In this document: piece after piece, positions 35,458-43,300 of the stretch
How the letters are laid out: every line of letters begins with the position of its first letter
Position numbering within the stretch: position 1 is the stretch's first letter
From: Candidatus Rokubacteria bacterium RIFCSPLOWO2_02_FULL_73_56
Lineage (GTDB): Bacteria; Methylomirabilota; Methylomirabilia; Rokubacteriales; CSP1-6
DNA length: 62,445 nt
Assembly: GCA_001788495.1 (NCBI GenBank)
Contig: MGCF01000064.1
Coordinates: forward strand, 1 to 62,445
Direction: 5' to 3'
The notes under the pieces: model-generated
Seen by the model: the letters and a program-made list of their open reading frames with translations, nothing else
Database searches by the model: none
Told to the model about the DNA's origin: nothing
Program-made: the position numbers and the translations under genes

Positions 35458-35586
35458 GCTCAGTGAATCAGCAGCTTATCTTCCAGCTCGGCGGGGGTCG
35501 GTGTCAGGCTGCCGACGCTCGTGCATAGTGAAATGGTCACGGCGCCAAGTGCCTGAAAACACGACAGAAGGAAGGTTTGCGGAACT

Positions 35587-35618
35587 GCCGGGCGAGCTTT
35601 CAGATTGAAACGCCCGGC
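35587..35618 (-). terminator. Hairpin just past the sigma54 activator gene
   Basis: GCCGGGCG (35587-35594) pairs with CGCCCGGC (35611-35618), and inside the loop TTTCA pairs with TGAAA. The right arm touches the stop codon of the response-regulator gene. There is no T-run, so it may slow transcription or protect the 3' end rather than fully terminate. Confidence 0.5.
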
Positions 35619-37012
35619 TACAACCCGATGAGCGTCCCCGTGTCCTCGTCGCTCTCGCCGTTCTCGCGCTTGAGCTTGCGCCAGAGCGTGACGACGGAGA
35701 GCCCGAGGACCTCCGCCGTCCTCGTGCGGTTCCCGTCGCAGGCGTCGAGCACCTCGCGGATGTAGTCGGCCTCGACCTCCTTGAGCGTCCGGAACGGCCT
35801 GGCGGGCGCCGGTGACTCTCCGGTACCGCCCGGCCGCAGGTACGCCGGCAGGTGGGCCAGGCGGATCGGCGCGCCCGCCTCGGCGAAGATGACGGCGCGC
35901 TCCACGGCGTTGCGCAGCTCGCGGACGTTGCCGGGCCACGCGTAGCGCCGGAACGCCTCGAGCACGTCGGCCGAGAAGTCGGCCACGGGCTTCTTCTGCT
36001 CGCGCGCGTAGCTCGCCAGGAAGTGGCGCGCGAGCGGGACCACGTCCTCGGGGCGCTCGGCGAGCGGTGGGACGACGAGCTGGACGACGTTCAGGCGCCA
36101 GAAGAGGTCCTCCCGGAAGCGCCCGGCCTTCGTCTCCGCCTCGAGATCCTTGTTGCTCGCCGCGATGATCCGCACGTCGACGTCGACGGCCTCGTCGGAC
36201 CCCACGCGCTTGACCCGGCGCTCCTCCAGCGCGCGGAGGATCTTCGACTGCAGCTCGACGGGCATCTCGCCGATCTCGTCGAGGAAGAGCGTGCTCCCGT
36301 CGGCGAGCTCGAAGCTCCCGCGGCGGCTGTAGACGGCGCCGGTGAACGCCCCCCGCCGGTGGCCGAACAGCTCCGACTCGATCAGGTTCGCGGGGATGGC
36401 GGCGCAGTTGACCGTGACGAAGGGCCGGTCGGCCCGCGGGCTCGAGGCGTGGACGAAGCGCGCCAGGACCTCCTTGCCGGTGCCGCTCTTCCCCATGATG
36501 AGCACGCTCGAGTCCGCCGCGGCCACCTTCTGCGCGGTCTCGAAGAGCTGCCGCATCGCGCGGCTCTCGCCGACGACGATGTGCGCCGCCGCCCCCTGTG
36601 CGAGCGCCGACCTGAGGTAACGGTTCTCCTCGAGGAGCCGCCTCTGCTCGATGGCCTTCGCCACCGCGTGGCGGAGCTGCTCCGGGTTGAACGGCTTGGC
36701 CAGGTAGTCCACCGCCCCGGCCTTGATCGAGCCGACCGCGGACTCGATGGAGGAGTACCCCGTCATCATGATCACGGCGACCTCGGGATGCGACTCCTGG
36801 ACCCGGGCGAGCAGGTCCATGCCGTCCGCCTCGTGCAGCCGCACGTCGCAGATCACGACGGCCGGCATGCTCTGCTCGAGCCGCGCCCACGCCTCCTCCG
36901 GACCCGCCGCGACGTCGACGGCGTAGCCCACGCGCTCGAGCGCGCGCCGGACGGCGTCGGTGATGTTCGCCTCGTCGTCGACGACGAGGACCCGCCCGAG
37001 CGCGGGCCTCAC
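35618..37012 (-). CDS. NtrC-family sigma54-dependent response regulator
   Basis: 464 aa from the GTG at 37012, overlapping the kinase stop (GTGA). The receiver domain has phospho-acceptor Asp56 (VICDVRL). The AAA+ domain has Walker A GKSGTGKE (174-181), the sigma54 contact motif GAFTGA (221-226) and Walker B TLFLDEIGE (241-249). A Fis-type HTH lies at the C-terminus (NRTRTAEVLGLSVVTLWRKLK). It activates sigma54 promoters when phosphorylated, presumably by the adjacent kinase. Its targets are probably in the cytochrome locus next door, but no clear sigma54 promoter was found in front of the cupin operon. Confidence 0.95.
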   Translation of the reverse strand: MRPALGRVLVVDDEANITDAVRRALERVGYAVDVAAGPEEAWARLEQSMPAVVICDVRLHEADGMDLLARVQESHPEVAVIMMTGYSSIESAVGSIKAGAVDYLAKPFNPEQLRHAVAKAIEQRRLLEENRYLRSALAQGAAAHIVVGESRAMRQLFETAQKVAAADSSVLIMGKSGTGKEVLARFVHASSPRADRPFVTVNCAAIPANLIESELFGHRRGAFTGAVYSRRGSFELADGSTLFLDEIGEMPVELQSKILRALEERRVKRVGSDEAVDVDVRIIAASNKDLEAETKAGRFREDLFWRLNVVQLVVPPLAERPEDVVPLARHFLASYAREQKKPVADFSADVLEAFRRYAWPGNVRELRNAVERAVIFAEAGAPIRLAHLPAYLRPGGTGESPAPARPFRTLKEVEADYIREVLDACDGNRTRTAEVLGLSVVTLWRKLKRENGESDEDTGTLIGL

Positions 37013-38547
37013 GCCTCGGCTCCGTCGACGGGCACGAGGACCCGCACCGTGGTTCCCGTCCGCCCGTCCGGCCCGGCGTCCTCCCGGGTCAGGCTCTCCA
37101 CCTCCATGCGGCCGCCGTGCTCGCTGACGATCCCGTGGCTGATCGACAGGCCGAGCCCCGTGCCGTCGGGCTTGGTCGTGAAGAAGGGGTCGTAGATCTT
37201 CGACCGGAGCGCCGCAGGGATCCCGGGACCGTCGTCCTCGACCTCGAACGCGAGCCACGCGTCCTCCCGCCGCGCCCGGACCACGACGCGACCGCCCTCG
37301 CCGGCCGCGTACGCGGCATTGGCCAGGAGGTTGACCAGCACCTGCACCAGGCGCGCGGGGTCGCACGGGACCTTCGGCAGGCCCGGCGCGAGCTCGCGCC
37401 GGACGCTGACGGCCCATCGGTCGACATCGTGGGCCGTGGACGCGAGCGCCTGCTCGACCAGCGCGTCCACCGCGGTCGGCACGCGCTCGACCTGCCGCAC
37501 GTGCGCGAACGCGCGCAGGTCCTCGACGATCCGTCGGCAGCGGCCGGCGTCGGCGTCGATCTTCCGCAGCTCGGCGCGGATCGGCGCCTCCGCGCCGACC
37601 TCCTCCAGCGCGAGGTGGGTGTTCATCACGATGCTGGTGAGCGGGTTGTTCAGCTCGTGGGCGACCCCCGCGGCGAGCAGCCCGAGCGACGCGAGCTTCT
37701 CGGACTGCACGAGCGCCTGCTCCTTCTGCCGCAGCTCCTCGGTGCGCCGCCGCACCCGCTCCTCGAGCGTCCGGGTGTGCTCCTCGAGCTCCGCCCGGCG
37801 CTCGCGGACCTCGCGGACCATCGCGTTGAAGGCCGCGCCCAGCTCGGCGATCTCGCCCGCGGCCGTGGTGCGCACCTGGTGGCTCCAGTCCCCCGTCATG
37901 ACGCGCCGGATCCCGAGGAGCAGATCGTTCAGGGGGCGCGCGATCCGCCGGGCGGTCAGCATGGCGGCGGCCGCGCCGGCGAGCGCGATCGCGGTGGTCA
38001 GCGCGACGGTCAGGACCCACGCGCGACGCCGAACGGCGTCGGCGATCTTCTCGTCCTGCGCGGCGTGGTCGCGGACCGCCTGCAGCATCGGCTCGACCCG
38101 CGCCAGCACGCCGGCGACGCCCTGGCGTGCGGCCTCCACGCGCGCCACCCCCTCGGGAACGTCCGCCTCGAAGATCGCCCGCCCTTCGCGCCGGAGCTGC
38201 TCGACCGCCGGCCGGAGCGCGGCGGCCATCCGGGCCGGGGTCCCCCGCGCATAGTGGCAGAAGCCGCCGGCACAGGACTGGAGCTTGCTCTCCGCCGTGC
38301 GAACCAGGCGCTCGAATCGCTCCCGGTTCGCGGGATCCCGACTCACGAGGAAGCCCACCAGCGGGGCGCTCGCCTCGACGAGCGTGCTGTTCAGGTCCGT
38401 CACGGCCTCACGCGAGCGGATGATCTCGGCGAGCTCGCTGATCGCGCTGTCCAGGGAGGCCAGCGAGTAGTAGGTCACCGCGCTCAGCAGCACCGTGCTG
38501 GGGACGATCACGGCCAGGAAGCCGATCAGCAGCTGGCGTGCAAGCAT
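37009..38547 (-). CDS. Sensor histidine kinase with a CX4CH motif in its periplasmic domain
   Basis: 512 aa. Transmembrane helices lie at about 6-28 and 178-198, enclosing a helical periplasmic domain. A HAMP segment follows (RRIARPLNDLLLGIRRV), then a coiled coil, the H box VAHELNNPLTS (His297) and ATPase boxes NLLANAAYAA, DDGPGIP and GTGLGLSI. The periplasmic domain contains CAGGFCH (Cys92, Cys97, His98). This is the CX4CH pattern that binds haem in some cytochromes c3, so it may be a haem-based redox sensor. The gene is coupled to the sigma54 activator and sits next to the nanowire-like operon. Confidence 0.93.
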   Translation of the reverse strand: MLARQLLIGFLAVIVPSTVLLSAVTYYSLASLDSAISELAEIIRSREAVTDLNSTLVEASAPLVGFLVSRDPANRERFERLVRTAESKLQSCAGGFCHYARGTPARMAAALRPAVEQLRREGRAIFEADVPEGVARVEAARQGVAGVLARVEPMLQAVRDHAAQDEKIADAVRRRAWVLTVALTTAIALAGAAAAMLTARRIARPLNDLLLGIRRVMTGDWSHQVRTTAAGEIAELGAAFNAMVREVRERRAELEEHTRTLEERVRRRTEELRQKEQALVQSEKLASLGLLAAGVAHELNNPLTSIVMNTHLALEEVGAEAPIRAELRKIDADAGRCRRIVEDLRAFAHVRQVERVPTAVDALVEQALASTAHDVDRWAVSVRRELAPGLPKVPCDPARLVQVLVNLLANAAYAAGEGGRVVVRARREDAWLAFEVEDDGPGIPAALRSKIYDPFFTTKPDGTGLGLSISHGIVSEHGGRMEVESLTREDAGPDGRTGTTVRVLVPVDGAEA

Positions 38548-38618
38548 ACCCCTGCTCGGATGGTAGACGCATCGCGTGAGAAATGCACTCGCCGGCGCGG
38601 TCCCTAGGCCGATCGGCC

Positions 38619-38634
38619 CACAGAATCCGTGCCA
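38619..38634 (-). promoter_or_regulatory. Possible sigma54 promoter upstream of the sensor kinase
   Basis: The minus strand reads CTGGCACG then GATT then CTGTG. The -24 element is perfect but the -12 element keeps only the central TG of TTGC. The predicted start would lie about 60 bases before the kinase ATG, which would suggest self-activation of the two-component pair. Weak match. Confidence 0.25.
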
Positions 38635-38753
38635 GTTGGCGGACTCGCCCCCCGGAGGACGAACCGCACCCAGGCCGCTCCTCGACGCATCTCAATCGGT
38701 GGGACCGGCGTGTCATCTCGAGGGCGGCCCGTCGCCGGGGCCGGGAGGACTCG

Positions 38754-38990
38754 ATGAAGAGCGTGCGGATCTACTCGACCCCGACCTGAGGCCCGTGCCG
38801 CGCGGCGAAAGAGTTTCTTTCGTCTCGGGGAGTGCCGTTCGAGGACGTGAACGTCGCGGAGCGCGCCGAGGCCCGCGAGGAGCTGGTGCGGCTCACCGGC
38901 CGGATGGCGGTCCCGGTGATCGTCGTGGACGGCCAGGTCGTGGTCGGCTTCGACCAGGCGAAGCTCCAGGCGCTGCTCGCTACTCCTTGA
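38754..38990 (+). CDS. Selenocysteine-containing glutaredoxin/NrdH-like protein (in-frame TGA read as Sec12)
   Basis: 78 aa if the TGA at 38787-38789 encodes selenocysteine. The frame begins MKSVRIYSTPT, then U, then GPCRAAKEFLSSRG. It continues without a break to VPFEDVNVAER, the cis-Pro motif AVPVIVVDG, and VGFDQAKLQALLATP. The U falls on the first cysteine of the CxxC active site (UGPC), and the total length is that of a glutaredoxin. A GGGAGGA ribosome site precedes the ATG. A hairpin fitting a bacterial SECIS follows the TGA. Downstream of the TGA the frame is fully conserved in pattern, so a nonsense mutation is unlikely. selD is in the same window. Its last 11 bases overlap the convergent TPR gene. 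Confidence 0.88.
38804..38824 (+). promoter_or_regulatory. SECIS-like hairpin of the selenocysteine glutaredoxin
   Basis: GGCGAAAGA pairs with TCTTTCGTC around a three-base loop GTT (seven Watson-Crick pairs plus G-U and G-C). The loop begins with G and lies 23 bases after the TGA at 38787. Bacterial SECIS elements have a short apical loop with a G in its first two positions about 16-37 bases from the UGA, as I recall. Confidence 0.7.
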
Positions 38991-40311
38991 GCTGGCTCCG
39001 GAGCTTGCGGAGGTGCTGCCGGGCGACGTCCACCCAGTCCTTCTCCGTCGGGAGCTGTGAGGCGAGCTGGATGTAGCGCTCCCACTGGGCGATCGCCTCC
39101 TTCGGGTCCACCTTCTCGAAGACCAGCGCGAGGTTGTACAGCGCCCCCGTGTGCCTGGCGTCCAGCTCGATCACCCGGCGGTACTCGTCGATCGCCTCCT
39201 TGTAGAGGCCCTTGTCCTCGTAGACCTCGCCGAGCCCCATCCGCGCCTCGACCGAGCCCGGGTCGAGCTCGATGGCGCGCTTGTAGGCGTTCACCGACTC
39301 GTAGTAGAGGCCCTTCTCCGTGTAGTAGATCTTGCCGAGGGAGAGGTGGACGCGCGGGTTCACCGGGTTGTGGACGAGCGCCTTCCGGTACGCGGCGACC
39401 GCGCCGTCCACGTCGCTCTTGGCCGCCCGGGCGTCCCCCAGCCCGACGTGGGCGTCGGCGTAGAACGGGCGCAACTCGATCGCCTTGCCGTAGGCCTCCA
39501 CCGCCTGGTCGAAGAGGCGCCGCGGCGCCGAGAGGAACAGATCGCCGAGGGCCTTGAACGGCTCGGGGTACGCGGCGTCGAGCTGCGTCGAGGCGCGGAA
39601 CTGCGCCGCGGCCTTCCACCGGTTGCCGAGCGCCTGGTGGACCACGCCGAGCGCGTAGTGGGCGACGACGAACTGGGCGTCCGCCTCGATCGCGCGCGCG
39701 AGCAGGTCCACGGCCGCCTCGTTCTCCTGCTGCCCGCCGTGGAGCGCCGCGGCCTGCCCGCGCGCGTAGAACTCGAACGCGCGCAGCGAGCGCGTGGGGT
39801 GCGCCGCGCGCTCGATGCGCGCCGCCTCCGTGTCGGTGACCGGCACGCCGAGCGCGCGCGCGTACGCCACGGGCAGCCCTGCCAGGCGCGCGAGCAGCTC
39901 CCCGGCCGGCACGCTCACGGGCTCGAGCCCCCCGGGCTCGCCGCCCTTCGCCTGGAGCGCGTGCGGCAGCAGCACGAGTTGGCCCTGGCGCCGCTCGAGC
40001 CGCCCGTAGAGCGCGGCGTCGGCCCGCGCGGTCCGGACGGCCTGGAGCGCGCCGGCGTCGCCCCACGCCCCCGGGGTGCCGATCGCGCGGAGCCGAGCCC
40101 GCTCGACCTGCACGAAGCCCGGGTGCTGCGCCAGCCCGAGCGCGAGCACCTGGGCGATCCCCTCCCCGATCCAGCGCTCTTCCTGCTCGAGCGCGCTCGC
40201 GTCGAAGGGCAGGATGACGACCGCGCGCGGCGGCCTGGCCTGACCGCTCGCGGGAAGCGCGGCACCGAGCGGAAGCAACCCCGCGAGCACGAGCATCGCC
40301 AGCCGCCTCAT
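38980..40311 (-). CDS. Secreted TPR-repeat protein
   Basis: 443 aa from the ATG at 40311 (ATGA overlap with the VWA gene; GGAGGGT before it). Signal peptide MRRLAMLVLAGLLPLGAALPASG. The N-terminal 130 residues resemble the TolB-N or FlgO-like domain found in front of TPR arrays (AVVILPFDASALEQEERWIGEGIAQVLALGL). From about residue 170 at least seven TPR units follow, for example YPEPFKALGDLFLSAPRRLFDQAVEAYGKAIEL. Periplasmic scaffold for protein contacts. It is the last gene of the MoxR/VWA operon, where TPR proteins (BatE-like) are common. Confidence 0.88.
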   Translation of the reverse strand: MRRLAMLVLAGLLPLGAALPASGQARPPRAVVILPFDASALEQEERWIGEGIAQVLALGLAQHPGFVQVERARLRAIGTPGAWGDAGALQAVRTARADAALYGRLERRQGQLVLLPHALQAKGGEPGGLEPVSVPAGELLARLAGLPVAYARALGVPVTDTEAARIERAAHPTRSLRAFEFYARGQAAALHGGQQENEAAVDLLARAIEADAQFVVAHYALGVVHQALGNRWKAAAQFRASTQLDAAYPEPFKALGDLFLSAPRRLFDQAVEAYGKAIELRPFYADAHVGLGDARAAKSDVDGAVAAYRKALVHNPVNPRVHLSLGKIYYTEKGLYYESVNAYKRAIELDPGSVEARMGLGEVYEDKGLYKEAIDEYRRVIELDARHTGALYNLALVFEKVDPKEAIAQWERYIQLASQLPTEKDWVDVARQHLRKLRSQLKE

Positions 40312-43300
40312 GGACCCTCCTTCTGCGCGCGCCCCGGCCGCACGCGCGCCGCGAGCCGGCCGAGCGCGCCCGGCCCCAGGCGCCGGAGCGCCACGTCCGG
40401 GATCAGCAGCAGCGCCGCCAGGCCGACGAGCCAGGGCCAGATCTCCACGGCGATCCGCGACCGGCGCCGCGCCTTGAGGAACGCGTCGCGCGGCGCCTCC
40501 AGCGCGCCGCCGCCCGTCAGCTCGCTGAGCTCGCGGAGCAGCGCCTCGTCCACGCCGAGGTCGCGGAGCTCCCGGCCGTAGGGGACGACGAGGCCCGCGA
40601 GCTGCGAGCCGACGACGCGCTCGGCCTTGCGCTGCGCCATCCCGACGAGGTACACGCCCTCCTGCGTCGCCGGGAAGCGCCCCCGGTAGCGCCCGGGGCC
40701 GACCTGCTCGAGATCGATGACCGTGCGCTCCCGGTTGGGCGCGACCACGCCCACCTGGGAGTCGAGGAAGTTGATGAACTCGCCCTTGCCGTCGATCGCG
40801 TCCACCACGATCTCGCCGACGTCGTCGTGCCGCTCGACCCGCGCCACCGTGTCGCTGCGCGAGCCGCTGCGCAGCGTCCAGCGCACGAGCTGCGCCCAGA
40901 ACCGGTTGAACTCGCGCCAGCGGAGCCAGAGCACACCCCACTTGGCCTTGGCGTCCGACGTGAACGCCGCCGACCGCCCGAGCCCGTACCGCCAGGTCGC
41001 CAGCACCGGGTCCTCCTGGTGGCTCATCAGCACGAGCTCGGCCTGGCCCTTGAGCGAGGTGGCCACGTAGCCACCGAGCGGCGGGACGCCCTTCCAGTCG
41101 ATCTCCTGCATCGCCTCGTGGCCCGGCGCCGTCAGCCGCGGCGTGAACGGCTGCTCGACGAGCGAGGCCTTGGAGGCGAGCTGGGTCTCGAGGGTGAAGA
41201 TGCGCGGGATCGTCTGCGAGTCCTCGGTGTAGTAGAAGCGCCCCTTGCCCCACTTCGCCACGTCCACCATGAGCTGGACGTCGGCGTCCTTGCCGATCGC
41301 GACGGTGGAGACGGTGATCTTGTCCTTCGCCATGCGCCGCAGCAGGCCCTGGAAGTCGCCGCGCGTCATCTGCCCGTCCGAGAGGAAGATGACGTGCTTG
41401 AGCAGCGCCGGCCGCTCGAACAGGACCGCGTAGGCCTCCTTCAGCGCCGGGTAGCCGTCGGTGCCGCCGCCCGCCTTGACCGTCGCGATCGCGTGGTGGA
41501 GCGCCAGCTTGTCCCGCGCCGCGCGCACCGGGACGTCCCAGATGAACTCGGTGTCCCAGCTCATCACGCCGACCTCGTTGCGCTCGTCGAGGAGCTCGAC
41601 GACGAGGTGCGCGGCCTCCTTCGCGAGGTCGAGCTTGGTCACCTTCTCGTCCGTGGACATGGCCATCGAGCCCGAGCGGTCGATCGAGAGCACGACGGCG
41701 AGGCTCGGGATCTCGACCTTCTGCTTGACGTCCATCGTGACCGGCAGCGCCTCCTCGATCGGCGTCCGGTAGTACCCGCCGAGGCCGAAGCTCTCCTCGC
41801 CGCCGATCATGAGCAGGCCGCCGCCGTGCTCGCGCACGTAGTCGCGGAGCTGCCCCATCTGCGCCCGCGTCATCTTCAGCGAGGAGACGTTCGAGAGGAC
41901 GACCCCGTCGTACTTCTGCAGGCCCGCGACGTCCCTGGGGATCCCGCCGGGCTCGACGACCGTGACCTCGATGTTCTGCAGGCGGAGCGCGCCCGCGAGC
42001 GCCTGCGCGTGGCTCCGGTCCCGGTCGGCGAGCAGGACCTGGGGCCGCCCGCGGACGACGACCGTGCCGACAGCCCGGTTGTTCTCCTCGATCGTGTCGC
42101 CCTCGACCTCGATCGCCGCCTGGTAGACGTGGATGCCGCTGGCGTCGAGCGCCTGGCGGTAGCTGAAGACGTTCTTGCCCGCCGTGAGGCGCACCAGCTG
42201 GGAGCCGAGGAACTCGCCGTTGCGGAAGAGCGAGATGCGCCCCGGCGTGTCGCGGTGGCTCCAGAGGACGACCCTGGCCTGGAACGGCTCGCCGTACTTG
42301 ACCTCCTGCGGCAGCACCATCGCCTCGGCGACGACCTCCTGCGTGAAGGTCAGCGGCGCGGCGACGTAGTGCAGGTCGGCGCCCGCGTCCTTCGCGGCCT
42401 GGGCCCCCGCGACCGCGTTGCCCGCGTTCTGCCGGCCGTCGGTCAGCATCACGACGCGGTTGGCCTGCCCCGGCGGCGCCATCGCCAGCGCGAGCTGGAT
42501 CGCCTGGAAGAGGTTGGTCCCGCGCGCGTCCACCTCGGCCCGCGGCCGCTCGATCGCCGGGTGCGGCGCCAGGGGCCGGTCCACCACGGCCTCGGCGCCG
42601 AAGGCGATCACGCTGCCGTGGTCGCCCGGCTTCATGTGGCGGACGGCCTCGGCCACGAACCGGTACGCGCGCTCGCGGGCGGCGAAGCTCACGCTGTCCG
42701 AGAGGTCGAGCAGGAACATCACGTTCATCCGGTCCACCCAGCGGGGCACGGCCGGGCGGGCGAGCGTGAGGAAGAGCAGCGCGACCAGCGCGCCGCGGAG
42801 CGCGAGCGCCCACCGGTCGCCCGGGCTCCGGGGCAGCCGCAGGCGGGACGCGCTCTGCCGCCGCCAGTAGAGCAGCCCCTCGAGCACGAGCAACAGCACC
42901 GCGAGCAGGACGAGGAGCGGCCAGAGCTCGCGCTGCACCGGCACGGGCGCCGGCGCCACGGGGTCCGGCCCCGCGCCGGCCGGCAGCGGCCGCGGCGCGA
43001 GGTTCGACTCGTCGGCGTCCATCAGGTTCACGGCGACCTTGAGCTCGCTCCGCGCCATGCCGAGCGTGTAGATCCCGACCTCGTCGGTCTCGGTGAAGCT
43101 CACGACGCCGCGGGTCACGCGCGCCCGGACGTGGCGGCCCCCCGGCGTCGTGACGCTGACGACGTCCACGCCGTGCGGGACCGGCAGCAGGATCGGCTGT
43201 CCCGCCGCCAGCTGGAGGCTCGACTGGTCGAGCCCCGCCGGGTGCAGCCAGCGCAGGCTGTTGGACAGGATGAGCGGGAACGCGACGCGCAGCGGGAAGT

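Noticed and set aside
35410-35617. A sigma54 promoter for the cupin-propeller-cytochrome operon
   Set aside because: No GG-N10-GC pattern with TGGCAC and TTGC elements was found on the minus strand, despite the adjacent sigma54 activator.
38754-38789. Reading the glutaredoxin gene as a pseudogene with a nonsense mutation
   Set aside because: The TGA falls exactly at the catalytic Cys codon, the frame after it is intact to the normal end, a SECIS-like hairpin follows, and selD in the same window shows the same pattern.
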